Shown one piece after another: positions 22,151 through 34,398 of a stretch of DNA of 64,000 nucleotides. A program made the position numbers and the translations under genes. The DNA comes from Chelydra serpentina (lineage: Eukaryota; Chordata; Testudines; Chelydridae): the NCBI GenBank assembly GCA_037349315.1, contig JBAIAC010000008.1:37422001-37486000 (forward strand). The letters are read 5' to 3'. Numbering within the stretch: the first letter of the stretch is position 1; every line of letters begins with the position of its first letter. Under the pieces are notes generated by a model. That model ran no database searches and was not told where the DNA came from. It saw only the letters and a program-made list of their open reading frames with translations.

Positions 22151-24376
22151 GCCTGATTAACTGTACTTCTGAACAAAAAAAATAAAAAAACAAAGTTTTG
22201 AATAAAGCCAATGATTCCCCTTTCCCAAATCCACTGGTTATAGAACGTAAGTTTCTATGTTGGAGTTAGAACTTCAGTGAAATGGTACAGTAGTTCCTGT
22301 TATGGTTAAGGACCAATTTCTGCCATTATGCTGCAAATGGATCATCTAGAGTTTTCTGAATTATTACTACTCCTGAGGTTGAAGGAAAAATGAATAATAA
22401 TATTTTGCTTGTACACAGACAAACCTGCATGTAGGATTGTAAAAGTTATTAGACCAAATCCTGAGGTTTGTACTCACTCCTTTCACATGGAACTCCTAAT
22501 GAATTCAGTCAGAGTTCACCAGAGTGAAGTACAGTGTAAAATGTGAGTGAGGATCTTAGATTGGTTCCATAACTCACTTGTTGGAGGACACTGGGTACAG
22601 ATTATCTTTTAAAAATTCAATAATTCGCTTGCAAAACTTATGGCCATTCAAAAGTGTGTAACTACCACATGAAGCAATGGAGCCACTCCCCTTTGGATTT
22701 CCATAGGTTCATACTACAACCTATAACAGAGGACAGAGGAAGAAATAATGATGAAATTCTCTGTAGCTCAGATATCAGTGTGTAAATACGAAAACCCCTA
22801 TATCTTTTACAATTCTTCAGAAGTCACCAAATAGAGAGGGAGGGGGGAGAAACAGTGTTTTCTTGCTGATTTGGCAAAATGATCAACATCAGAGCAAAAG
22901 GTCAAATGGGGTGCAAAGGGAGATGGTAAGAAAGTCCTGTGTACCTGAGATTTATCAACTGTACCTAATGAAGAAGAAATGCTGTGTCTGGTACTCTTTT
23001 AACTATGACTATGCATAATTCATGAAAACAGCTGCCACTGGAAGCAAGTCTGCTTTCTCCAGCAGTGTGACGCATGCAGGGAAGTATCTATTTACTGTCT
23101 TGTAAACCTGATTTAACACTAGCACACCTATATACTTTTCAAGCGCCCCAGTAGTACATCTTTTCAAGGCTTTGATGCATGTACTGTTATGCTCCCTAGG
23201 CAAGTATTCAAAAAAATCAACAAATCCCCATTCTAGAAAGCTAGCCTCATGTAATTGAGCTGGCTTGGCTGAAAGAATGGGCTATTAGGTTTTCAAAAAA
23301 CATAATGTACCCGTTAGATTTTATTAACTTTTCTCTTTTCCGCCGAAATAGTTATTGTCAAAGTTTTTGAGGCTGTAGTGAAGGACAACATTAAAATAAA
23401 TCCTTTCCCCTAGATCAGCTGTAATAACCCCCAAAATACAGAAAAATGTCTCTTTGAACTGACACCTGTAACCTAGTCTCAAATTGTTATTAGGTGATCA
23501 CAGTTACAGCATGTAAGTCTTACCTAGAGAATAGCAGGGTGCCACTCACACTCCAAAAATGGAGAAAGTTACAGAATATATGAAATCAGTGTATCTCTAG
23601 CACTCCAAAAATGAAGAGAGAAGTTTCCCTCCCCTTACCTAACCAACGATGATGATGAAGATGCTGATGCTGATGATAACAACAACCACAGCTTACTACC
23701 AAAGATATGCAGCCAAATTCTGATTCCATTTATATATATTTGCTAAAGTAAAGGGAGCTGTGTGCATGTGTCCGTGGACAAAATTTGCCACTTGAAGAGG
23801 CAGGAAGGCAACAGAGAATAATCAGTAGGCGCAATACATCAGGATAACTACAAAAAGATTGTATACTTAACTGCTGTAAAACATGGACTTTGATGGAGCT
23901 ATACCAATTTATACCAGTTCAAGATCTGTCCCAGAAGGCTTGATTCAACAGCCTAGATGCAGAAGTAATTCCTGTTAAAATCAAAGGAAGATTATTCTTT
24001 CAAAAGGTCTTCAGGATCAGGTCCAAAGCAGGGATCAGGTGTGCCTGATCAGTCACCAGCAGGGAGTGAGCAGACAGGGCAGAGTGAAAGTCAGCATGTG
24101 GTCAAGTGAACACTAGGCAATAAACAGAGGGACAAGGAGGTTAATACCAGACTGTCACCAAATTTGGTTTTCTTTTCTCCTAGCCATCTCATTCTGATGA
24201 TTCCTCTGACATGATCTGTATTATTCTTGCTGTCTTTCTCAGGTGCCTTTTTGTTTTTTTCATTGTTCTGTATATTTTGATTTTTTCATAGTCCACCTTT
24301 TTATTGTTCTGTTCTGTCATTGCTTGCTCTCTGCCTTTTTCTTTTTCTTAGTGTCTTTGTTTCTGCTGCATTTTCT
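22151..24376. other. GRM8 intron, unique-looking sequence
   Basis: About 2.2 kb of AT-rich sequence. A short GAT-rich microsatellite-like stretch lies near 23648-23680. Reading frames near 23009 and 24243 have no family signature; the latter are translations of pyrimidine-rich DNA. Confidence 0.45.
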
Positions 24377-24392
24377 CCCCCCCCCCCCCCCC
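24377..24392 (+). repeat. Poly(C) run of 16
   Basis: Sixteen consecutive C residues in a pyrimidine-rich stretch (about 24240-24720). Likely length-variable and error-prone in sequencing. Confidence 0.9.
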
Positions 24393-24748
24393 GTCCCCTT
24401 TTGGTGCTTAGCAATTCTTTACTCGCTTCCCCCACACACACACTTTTTCTCTCTTTAAATTCTTCTTCTTCCTATGGTTGTTATATACTGAGTTGTTTTA
24501 TTTTTTATTTGCCCTTCCTATGCTTTGTCTTCTGTCCTGTTTGTTTATATTTTACTCACTACAGCCATTTACTCTTTTCTTATTTTTCCTTTTTGGCTGC
24601 CCTTATTCTGTGCTTTAGCTCTGTCCTTTATATCTTTTTTTTACATTTCTTGGGTCCATCTCTTTTAATCTGTGCCCCTACTCTCCTGTGCTTGACCATT
24701 CACCAATCATTTTTTTCTGTCAAAATCACTCTTATAGGCACATGGACT

Positions 24749-24811
24749 GAAATCCTGGCCCCGTGGAAGTCAATGGCAAAACTCACAGATTTCAATGGGG
24801 CCGGGGTTTCA
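24749..24811. mobile_element. Short hairpin MITE ('gaaatcctggcccc')
   Basis: 'gaaatcctggccccgtggaa' is mirrored by 'ttcaatggggccggggtttc' across a short loop. More diverged members of the same hairpin family are at 40866-40931 and 55378-55436. Confidence 0.7.
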
Positions 24812-25020
24812 CCAATAGACTGTACCAAAGCCATTTGCTTCAGACAGCAGAGAAAAAAATGCAAGATGAATTACACAAAATTCTTGAGATCTGGGAGTGG
24901 AACCTTTATCCTTCAGTTCTACAAAGGAGAAACCACTTGAGCTAAATGAGATCTCTCTGTGGTCATGTACAAAATTCATATATTACAGCATCACTCACTG
25001 GAGTTTAGTTTCAGAGTAGC

Positions 25021-25421
25021 AGCCATGTTAGTCTGTATCCGGAAAAAGAACAAGGAGTACTTGTGGCACCTTAGAAACTAAAAAATGTATTTGGGCATAA
25101 GCTTTCATGGGCTATATCGCACTTCATCAGATGCATAGAATGGAACATATGGTAGGAAAATTATATATATACATATATATATGTATATATGTATACAGAG
25201 AACATGAAAAGGTGGACGTTGCCATACTAATTAATTAAGATGAGCTATTATCAGCAGGAGAAAAAAAACTTTTTTGGTGATAATCAGGATGGCCCATTTC
25301 AGACAGTTGACAAGAAGGTGTGAGTAACAGTAAGCAGATACTTAATATGGGGAAATAGATTCAATTTGTATAATGACCCAGCTACTCACAGTCTTTATTC
25401 AAGCCTAAATTAATGGCATCC
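25021..25421 (-). mobile_element. Penelope-like element, 5'-truncated copy
   Basis: The left end 'tcagagtagcagccatgtta' leads into 'gagtacttgtggcacc' and 'gggcataagctttcatgggc', the same terminal family as 8766-9258. It then runs into 'gtctttattcaagcctaaat', antisense PLE sequence. agtttagtt at 25012-25020 and 25422-25430 is a candidate 9-bp target duplication. A TA-rich microsatellite (25164-25196) sits inside. The element lies in the last GRM8 intron. Confidence 0.75.
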
Positions 25422-25430
25422 AGTTTAGTT

Positions 25431-27052
25431 GTTACTGCCTAACAGGGCTCCCCAAGTGGCTTGATTAAACAGGAGTTCTTAGTCTTTATTCAACCTCCAT
25501 TTATCCAAATGCACCAGACCTTTGCAGAGAGCAAGGGATGACCTAGGGGCTTAAATGATCTCTGTTGAAGCTTCCATGCTACTCCCACTCAGGGCAGGCC
25601 AAACAGTCCTCTACTTTAGCGTCTTTTGGGCTGGGATCAAACACATTGTACCTAACAGAGCACTCTACATGGCTCATATCAGAAACTTCTTCTCCCACAA
25701 CAGGTAGTAGAGAATCTCAGTGCCCCTCACCTCTTTCCAGGCAACAAGGGGCCAGGTATCCCAGCCCTTTCCAATGCTGATTGTTTCCATTAGCTTCTCT
25801 GTTCACAGTCACATGCATCGGCTGGTTCACTGTCATGTTCTCTGTTAGTTTTTCCCCCCATTCTTTTGTGTTTCCTTTCTTTGTTTCTTTCTTCATGTTT
25901 GTTTACTTCTCTGCCCTCTCTGTTTGATGTTTGTGATTTTATTCTCTGTTTTTGTTTATGACACAAAACTCCATCTTCTCTTTTGTTTGTGTTTACAACA
26001 AGCTCTTTCTGTCCTTCTAGAAACTTGCAGTGAGCTGAAGCAAGCTGTGGGAATCAATATGGGCCCATCAATAACTTGGTATTCAATAGAGAACTATTGA
26101 GTCAAAGCCACTAATATATTCCCAGTCTATTTTCACAAAGCTAATCCTGAATATTCAATGCTAATTTCCATTATTGGCATTGCCTGGTAAAACTGGAAGA
26201 AAAAAATATTCAAACAAGTATGGAGGAGTTCTGTGCCCTTATTTTATCCTAATGATGCCACTGATAAACATCTAGTAAGAAGAAGAAGAAATGTGGAGGT
26301 TTTGTATTACAGTATGAAAATAAAATAAATGATAGCACCGTATCTCTATGTAGTAACTTTCATCCAAGACAACTTAATCACAGATGCTTTATATGCTAAA
26401 TCATAGCTAGAGCTGGTTAAAAAAAACCCTGCCTTTCATTGAAATTTTTTACAAAAATTGCATAACAAACTCAATGTTTGGAGAATGTTGGCCAGCTGTA
26501 ATAACTGGACTTAGCACAATCTTCCTTTGGTTTTAATAAAATATAGATTTTAACTGCTTTCCAAATAATATTGTGGTTCTCATAGGTAACCACAGTTGTA
26601 AATTTATTTCTCCATACTATGAAACTCTTGTGCAAATATATGTTCCCACAGATATTTTTTATAGTTAAGTTGTCATTAAGGTTTGGGCACATATCAATGG
26701 TTTGACTTCCATTTTACTTTTCAAAAGAGTTAAAACATTCAAACCCTGGGAAATGCAGATGAGAAATTGCATTTCTCAAACAAGGCACTTAGACTTCCAA
26801 ATCTCTGAACTCATGCTAATATTAGCCTACCATTGTTCCTTATTTGCATGTAGGGGATGGTAAATGTGCACCACAGGATGCTGGCTTTATAATTTATTTC
26901 ACGCATAGATGTCTCTACACCAAGGCACTGATCCTGCAAGCTATTTCATGTGGGCATATCTCCACACCCATAGGGTTCCACAGGAGTGCAGGGACTGAAC
27001 CACATGGGGAAGCATGAATGATCAGGGTCTCAATGTGATGCTTTGTCATTAG
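25431..27052. other. GRM8 intron, mostly unique
   Basis: T-rich and AT-rich sequence. Around 26930-27030, 'ctgatcctgcaagc' with 'gaatgatcagggtc' looks like a worn palindromic MITE. No coding evidence. Confidence 0.45.
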
Positions 27053-27165
27053 TAAGGCTATGATTTAATCATGGGTATTTTTAGTAGAAGTCATGGACAG
27101 GTCATGGACAAGAAACAAAAAATCACGGCCTGTGACCTGTCCATGACTTATACCATAATTACCCC
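27053..27165. mobile_element. Palindromic MITE with 'gtcatggacaggtcatgg' core
   Basis: 'aagtcatggacaggtcatgg' near 27089 is the imperfect complement of 'cctgtgacctgtccatgact' near 27129. Outer halves 'atgatttaatcatgggtatt' and 'taattacccctga' are more worn. No frame, no clear target duplication. Confidence 0.65.
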
Positions 27166-29406
27166 TGATTGAATCCTGGGGTAGTTTTATCCTCCACCAA
27201 AGCTAGTATGTCTCCTACAGGTGGGAATCACACACCCAGCTCAAAGTGAGGACTTACCATTAGACTCTGCAAACTGGTTTAGTAGACTCCTAAGGACCAG
27301 ATTGGCTCCTGAGCCCCAAATAAACCTCAATCAGTTTATAATTCCTCTGCTAGGGATGGATCCAAAACAAGCTTGGCAGGAGACAAGTTAAGGCTCTTGG
27401 GGGTTTGGGTGTGGTCCTAATGAGGCATTTAAAGTTTGGTGGTGGGTTAAATCTTGGTGCTTAGGCAGATCTTATCAAACATCCTGTGTCTCGTAAGGAA
27501 GGGGTGATAACACTCCTAAGAGACATTGGTGAATCTCCTCCCAGCATACCTCAGTAAATGTACAGAAAGTGGGAAACAGGGGTCAGAAGTCCTTTAATCT
27601 CCCATGCAAGGCCCCTGTTCTCTACATCCCCCCTTCGCAGCTCCATTTCACCCTCATTGAAACACAGGCCCCTCTCGAGTGGAGTATGGTGCACATTTAC
27701 TAGTGTCAAACAAATTATACAGCTGTCTAGGACAGAGAGTGAAGAAAAAAACATGCACAGATGGGTCAATCGAAGAAACAACTATGTCACCTGTTTTAAA
27801 TATGTACAGGACATTCCATGATAACGTTTGTATACAACTCTACATTTAGAGTTTAAAACTCTAAATCCGTTTGTTTTGGTTTACCTCTGTTGTCTCATTC
27901 CAAGAGCAGAGTAATAAATGGGCCTTGAAAAGGCTATTTCCAGGAGTGTGATAAGTCAAGTTTGTTGCCCTCCCTGGCCAGATAAGCTTGCCGAGTGTGG
28001 TCTATGCAACAACTCTGAAATGTTCGCAGTCTTAAAGACCAAAAAACTAGCTGTTGAAGCTCTTAAATCCCAAACAGGAGCTGCAGGCTCTTTAGCATAA
28101 ACTGTATAGATATGTAAGGTATTTATCAAATAAAAAGAGAAAAGCTGAATATGCCAGTGGTCTGATTTTTCCAGTCTGGCAGTGTGAACTACTATATAAA
28201 CCCTCCATGGGAATACTTTGGAATAAATCTGATTTTATTTTTAAAGTCATACTGTAAGGAATACACCTACTTATTGATTTTTACTTTCTTCTTCTTGACT
28301 CATCCAACACTAGATGCATCAAAGCAATGTATTCAGACTGGCAGATAATTCAACATTAGTTCTTTTCCCACACACAAAAAAGGAACCTGTCCAGTTTGCA
28401 TATGTGTGTTTTATTTACTCATGTTTTACTGGGAACAAAATCACTTTATGGTCTAAAGAAATTGGTCCGGTTTCAGCAATCCTATTGTATTCCCAGATGG
28501 GAGAATGCAGGGCAGAGTGAGAGCAGTCTCCTCAACAATCCAGCTGTGGGAGCGTGAGAGAGAGCTCACAAAGGAGTTTCATGTCCCATGCGAAAGTTCT
28601 GAAAAAACATGAATTTGACTATACACGCTTAAAGAGTCCTGGTACTCCAGGAGCAGGGCTATTTCCTGTCAGGAATGGGGTACTCTGACCCTTTGGCAAA
28701 GTCATATGAAGGCCTTGCCCAACACCTGCTCAATATAGTCTTCTCTTGAAGTGGGACTGCCACTGGTCTCTTATTTTTGTAAGCAACACAATTTGCTTGC
28801 CAGTTTCTACTGAGCTAAGTTTTAGAATTCACATTCATTTTCTCAGATCCAAACCTTCCCACAGGTCATACTTCTGAAACTCCAAAACTGGAGGTACCTG
28901 TATGTGTGGTGATAAACAACAACATCTTTGACAGTTTCTTTGATGTGTGTGTTCTCATGATTATGCATTCCCACATCCTAATGGAAAAAGTCAAATCAGA
29001 TTTGAATGTCAGTGGGCTGGTTCCCTGGTGTCTTCCAAAGCTGCAACTGCAGGATTTAGAGTCACATTCCCTAGAAATCCAAACACAAACATGAACTTTA
29101 CACAGCGTATTTCATCATTTATATCTACCTAATGATCTTACAATAATGCAGTTCTGTACATAAAGTAGTGGGACTGGGAAGTGGGCCAGATAAGATTGTA
29201 TTTCCCTGCTTCTGTATTTCTGTTCTTTCAACATCACCATCAGATTCCCAGGTCAGGTTTAGAGAGTGTGAAGATTTCTTTTCCTATTTCAGCTATGTAA
29301 AAACATCAGTGGGTTCCTATCCAATAAAACATAGCAAATGACTGTACTGAGAGAGAGAGCGAGCAAAAAAGCTCGATTGATACTTTGTTAGACTTGATTC
29401 TGAGCT
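27166..29406. other. GRM8 intron, no recognised feature
   Basis: About 2.2 kb without a supported element. Short frames on both strands at 27551-27821 have no family signature. Confidence 0.45.
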
Positions 29407-29460
29407 CACACCATTTTACACTGGTGTAACTTCATTGACCTCAATGGAGTTATAGATTTA
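29407..29460. mobile_element. Short hairpin MITE ('ttacactggtgtaac')
   Basis: 'cattttacactggtgtaact' followed by 'tcattgacctcaatggagtt'. Same family as 18895-18965, with part of the right half lost. Confidence 0.55.
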
Positions 29461-29717
29461 GGCCTGATCCTGCGCTACTTAACTTTAAGCATATGAGCCA
29501 TCCAAATGAAGACAACGAGACTACTCATGGCCTAAGTCTTTGCAGAATTACAGTCTTATGGAGTAGTGACATCAGTGCAGTTACTCATGATTTAAATTGG
29601 CGTGAGTATAAAATTATATGGGCCAGATTGTCTAGACCACTAAGTTCATTTTGTGCTGCCAGCTGCCACCATCCACTGGGGTAAATGGAATATGTCAGAG
29701 GCAGGGTAGAGACAGAG

Positions 29718-30010
29718 GCCAGGTCTACACTAGGTGTGGCGGTCGATGTAAGGTACGCAACTTCGGCTACATTATTCACGTAGCTGAAGTCGATGTACCT
29801 CGCTCGACTTACTGCGCCATGAGAATGCTGCAATGTCAACTGCCGCCGCTCCCCTGTCAACTCCGTTTCCGCCTCTTGCCGGGGTGAATTACTGGAGTCG
29901 AAAGGAGAGCAATCGGGGATCGATTTATTGCGTCTACACTAGATGTGAAAAATCGATCCCCAAAAGATCGATCGCTACCCACCGAATCGACCAGCCCAGA
30001 AAGGGATGTG
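29718..30010. mobile_element. CpG-rich palindromic MITE ('ggccaggtctacactagg')
   Basis: Starts 'ggccaggtctacactaggtg'. 'acttcggctacattattc' mirrors 'cacgtagctgaagtcgatg', and 'cggggatcgatttattgcgt' mirrors 'aaaaatcgatccccaaaag'. CpGs are frequent. It belongs to the 'ccaggtctacac' MITEs together with 15395-15675. The right boundary is uncertain. Confidence 0.65.
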
Positions 30011-30928
30011 CTGAAGCCGAGCTCCTCTGCATCTAATGCTGTACAGACTTTATAACAGTGGTGGAAGATAGAGTCAGCACCCTACCACTCTTAAGTTCTG
30101 CTGGGTCCATGCAGCTGGGAATCAGGGAGCTGACTGTGGGTCTCTGAAGCCACCACTGCTCACTCTATCTGAACACAGAAATGGAGAACTAGGCCCTACA
30201 TCTCTAACAATAAGGGACAGGGGCTACCATGTAGAAATGCCCAATACTATATTTAGGTTCAGTGACTTGTCACCATTTTACCTTAACAATAGTCCAGAAG
30301 CTGACTTATCCTCACATATGCGCCTTTCTGAACAAGCAGGAGAATCTTTGCCCTAAAAGGAAATTCACTTGTAAGAAATGGTGGTGCTGTTGACGCTGTT
30401 AATCTGCCTGGGGAATATCACCACAAGAGGGCAGTTTTAAAGCAGTCTGGGCTTTCTAGTAAACACTCCTGTGGACATTTCCTGGAGGGGAGATGTTCTG
30501 TGTCAGAGCATCTCCTGAGGATGCCGGTCACATACCTTCATTAGCCAGCATTGTCTGCATCAGCCACCTTTGGCCTCTTTCCCCTCATATAACAGGAGTT
30601 GTGGGTGTCTTGTATGCCTGTAACTCCCCCCTAGGTCTCTGTTCCACTGGTGGATGCCTAGCCGGCCTCAGTCGGTGGAAATCTGAGAGTGACTCAAGCC
30701 CCAGATGTGAAAGGAATTTACAGCACTTTGCTAATTATTTTTTTAATTAGCCAAATAAAACATTGAAACTAAGGCACAGCATATTATATTAAAAAAAACA
30801 CAACTAGCCAGCAAGAGATATGAAATATGCCAAATACCTTGTAGAATGTGTGTCTTTTTCTCACCCACCAACCATCATATTACCCCCTAAACCACACAGA
30901 CATAAAATGTCATCGAAAGCACAGTATT

Positions 30929-31019
30929 TGGGTCCTGTTTCCAGCAAGCTATTCAGAAAAGCACTTAAGCGTATGCTTCAAGTTAAGAATATGCTTATGT
31001 GGTTTCTTGAATTGGGACC
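30929..31019. mobile_element. Short hairpin MITE just upstream of the terminal GRM8 exon
   Basis: 'gggtcctgtttccagcaagc' with 'aaaagcacttaagcgtatgc' is mirrored by 'aagaatatgcttatgtgg' and 'cttgaattgggacc'. It ends about 155 nt before the 3' splice site of the last exon. Confidence 0.65.
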
Positions 31020-31174
31020 TTGGTAAAGTTGATTATACACCTGTATGCTGACTAAATACGAAATTAATTTCATTGCTACACAAAGTGGTTTATGTTGATT
31101 CCAAAATCTGAAATTTAACTTTGCTCATTTCTTTTCTTCTTCAATTTTTTTTTTTTTTTTTTTTTGCTTTGCAG

Positions 31175-31224
31175 CTTCCTCTACCAAGACAACATATGTC
31201 AGCTACAGCAATCATGCAAACTGA
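31175..31224 (+). CDS. GRM8: GRM8 terminal coding exon, mGlu8a-type C-terminus
   Basis: Preceded by a 21-T run and 'gctttgcag' (AG at 31173-31174), a strong 3' splice site. Joined to 20894, the split codon A|CT gives Thr. The frame then reads 'SSTKTTYVSYSNHAN' and stops (TGA, 31222-31224). This aligns with the remembered mammalian mGlu8a end over its whole length without gaps, which fixes phase and identity. The last residues differ: mammals end in ...NHSI and here ...NHAN, by two codon substitutions (GCA for TCA, AAC for ATC). In the 8b transcript this exon is 3' UTR. Confidence 0.95.
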
Positions 31225-31745
31225 GCAGGGAAATGAAACGCACCTGAAGTATGTGAAAATAATAATAAAAAAAACAATGAATTTACTACCACCAAAACCT
31301 CGGTCTTGGAAAGAGCTGTAGACTACAATCGAATCAATAGTCAGTCTTTTAATGGACAAAGATTAACCACGAGCCAAAAGCAGGAGGGGCGGGGAAGGGA
31401 AAAGCTCAGTTTTATACAATTCAGACTGAATGTCAAACTTCTGAACTGTTTACTCACAAAAGGAGGTAAATCACAAAAGGAAAACAAATGTTAACTTGTG
31501 AAAAAAAAATGCTGTTGAAATAAACCATGTCTGATGTTATACTTGTAAGTACTTTTTTGTGATTGTGAGAATTTCCATTCCTGTCCCACATTGTTCAACT
31601 TGTATAAGAAGATGAGTTTGTTTCTTGTGATGACTGACTGAATTGAAGCCCCAGGTTGTGCTAAAATAAATGCAATGATTGACGCATGCACATTTTTATA
31701 CAAAATAATTTATTTCTAATAATAAAGGAATGTTTTGCAAATGTT
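31225..31745 (+). other. GRM8: GRM8 3' untranslated region (proximal form)
   Basis: AT-rich sequence after the TGA at 31222. Candidate poly(A) signals AATAAA are at 31665-31670 and 31721-31726; the second is followed by a T/GT-rich stretch ('tgttttgc', 'ttgtttcgttg'). Further AATAAA hexamers at 31857-31862 and near 33091 would allow longer forms. The true cleavage site cannot be fixed without transcripts. Confidence 0.65.
31721..31726 (+). terminator. Candidate poly(A) signal of GRM8
   Basis: AATAAA about 500 nt after the stop codon, with a T-rich downstream element. An alternative signal at 31665-31670 lies 50 nt earlier. Confidence 0.5.
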
Positions 31746-31925
31746 CAGACTTGTTTCGTTGCAGTTTTAAGGAAGAAAAAACAAATAATATTTTAAGTCT
31801 TGACAGTATTGTGTATTGTTTGTTTAGAATGTGCAGTAAAGGGGGGAGGGAGTATAAATAAAACAATAATAACGGTGTCAGAGGAATGCAGTGTAAAGTA
31901 TAAGCATGTTGATGGGGGTGTCTGT

Positions 31926-31926
31926 A

Positions 31927-31957
<31 letters not shown>

Positions 31958-31958
31958 A
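31926..31958 (+). repeat. (TG)n microsatellite
   Basis: About 16 TG/CG units in 'gtgtgtgtgtgtgtgtgt'. Just downstream of the proximal GRM8 poly(A) signals. Confidence 0.9.
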
Positions 31959-33439
31959 CTCTCCGAGGTGGGTGACTTTATTTGTTTTTAAAATTGTGAC
32001 TATTTTAAAATTGCTGACGGGAGTTTTTCCCAAAGTAAATACATTTTATACGATTTTGTGAAATGAAGGATTCCTGATGTTGTGCTCACCATTTATGATT
32101 CAGCAACTGTTTTTTTTCTTTTGAAAAAATTATCAGACAATTATAGCAAAGATGGTAAAACTAAAAACTCAGATTTCTTATAGTAATCAGAACCAGCAAA
32201 CTGAAATAAAAGGTTAATCTTATTATCCTGTACAATGCTGTTATGTTGCTGATTCTCTCCCATCAGCTATGATGGCGTGCCATTGCTGGCAATCACATCT
32301 TACTGATGGATGCCTTAGAAATAACATAGAAAGGAATCAGTAGAATATTTGGAAAGTAGTAAAGTGGATATATGAACTAACTTATCAAACCTTTCAAAAT
32401 CAAAGGAAATGGCTATTCGAGTACAATTTTGATGTCTTCATATTTTCAGAATTAAATTATTCAGTAGTTAATGGTGCCATGCCATTAGAAATGGTTGTAC
32501 CAAAGACAGAGAGAAAACAAGAGATATTGGAACCAGTGTAGAGATCTATCATGTTAATAAGCCACGCTAGACAAGTTAAAAGCAGAGTGCTACAGGCTTT
32601 CAGCTCTGTCACCAATGTCTATGATGTGCTTCGAGACTTTTTCTACTCAATACAATATCTACCATTCATCAAGTCAATGGGTCTTTGCAATCGGTTTGTT
32701 ATTAAATGTTCTTTCTGCTGATTTAGCCTGGATGGCTCATTGTTCTTCTTTCCGATAGGCGCTATCTCTGTGTAACATATCTTCACCAAGGAGGCTGCAG
32801 CAGACCCTGGATTACATTATTGAATAAGGGAAGGTTAATTTATTTGAAACTGAATCTCCTACATGTTACAGTGCCATACTTTAGTCTCCTGTGCAGCCAG
32901 CAAACTGCTTTCAGTCAACTATCCCCTCAGCAAATGTCCATGTTCCAAAGCACTTCGACAAAGTACAGTTAGGAAGGATCTATCCCAATATTTGGACACT
33001 TGAGTTACTGACGATGTATCATTCAATATAGTGTAATTTAAATGTTTATGACTGACCACTCAGCAAACTACAAAATAATTATAAATGAAAAAATAAAGAA
33101 CCAAGGATTAATTACTTTTTCTATTGACTATGCTTGAGAGCCATTAAGCATACTATGGTCCCTACCCTGCAAACATACGTACACCTAATATTATGCACGA
33201 CTAGTGCCATTGGCGTCAATGGGCAATACTCACACGTTTACAGTTCAGTAGGGCTGCTTGGAAACTTTTTGATGACATGTTTAGTTGCAGAGAATGCCAT
33301 CAGCAGCATTCTTGCAAAAAATGGCTCCAGGAGTGGATTCATGGCTGCACAGCCAGAATAGAAATGGGCACCTCCATCCTGCCCTTCGAGGGGCAGGACG
33401 TAGATCATACCCCGCTCCTTGCCATTTCCTATTGGCTAC
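31959..33439. other. GRM8 downstream flank or distal 3' UTR, unique-looking
   Basis: About 1.5 kb of AT-rich sequence with no recognised repeat, which is unusual in this window. It could be distal 3' UTR or conserved non-coding sequence. No coding evidence. Confidence 0.45.
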
Positions 33440-33600
33440 CTTAGGCACCTCTCTGCTCACCATGCTGGCTTTTGTGAATCCCATTCTTAGGTGCCTAGCT
33501 GTCCCCATGCAATGTATAGGGAGCCTGAGCACCTCATTCAGTGTTGTGAAGTTCACCAACCATCAGTGCATGTGCACCTAAAAATAAGTCCCTTTCTGAA
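33440..33600. mobile_element. Fragment of the 'aggcaccta' element family
   Basis: 'taccttaggcacctctct', 'cttaggtgcctagctgtccc' and 'tatagggagcctgagcacct' match motifs at the ends and interior of the longer elements at 35315-37015 and 56748-58320. Only a fragment; boundaries are approximate. Confidence 0.45.
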
Positions 33601-34354
33601 TCTAGCCTGCAATGTCTAACTTACACTACTGGTGTATTGGTTTCACATCAACAGACTATTTACAGACATGCCTCACTTCCAGAATGTGAGTAGTCCTGTT
33701 GACTTCATTAACTTTTAAGTTATGCATGTGTTTATGGAACTCGTTGAATGGGGGGGGCGCACAGTAATCAGGAAGGAACTTCTCTGTTGGCTCATACTAG
33801 CACTGTGTCAGTCGAAAACACAGGGTACCATACGTTATTAAAATATATTGGTCCAGATCCTGCTTACCTCAGCATGCAGAACGCACAATGAAGTTACTGG
33901 AATTTTTGTAATGCAGCATAGACTCCATACAAAAGCACCACATCTCAGAGATATGCTAGCATTACTAATGAACTGACTCAAGCCAGAAGAAGGGGTGTTT
34001 TGGGTTGTTGTTTTTTGCAATGGCTATGCTGTAACAACTATTTTGTTCTTACCTTATTTGTTTCTTTCTCCCCAATTTAACCACTGTAAAAATTCTACTC
34101 CTAAAAAGAGTTTCAATATAAAGAGAGCAATGTCATGACAGGGCTGGAGAAAAAATTGCTACAATTTTGGAGCTTGTGAATAGACTGGAATGAGCTATGG
34201 AAAAATGACTTCTGCTAGACTTTTTACTTTACATTATGAGGTCCCTTTTTATCAGAGATTGGGGGAAGTTGGACAGCAATAAGAGAAACCCCCCTAGTAT
34301 CTGTGCTTATTGTGTCTTTGAATACTCAGGTAGCTTCTTCATTTCTCCACACAT

Positions 34355-34398
<44 letters not shown>

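Noticed and set aside
24243..24940. A 206-codon hydrophobic frame resembling a membrane protein
   Set aside because: The hydrophobicity comes from a T- and C-rich tract including a poly(C) run. The frame then runs through a hairpin MITE and has no family signature.
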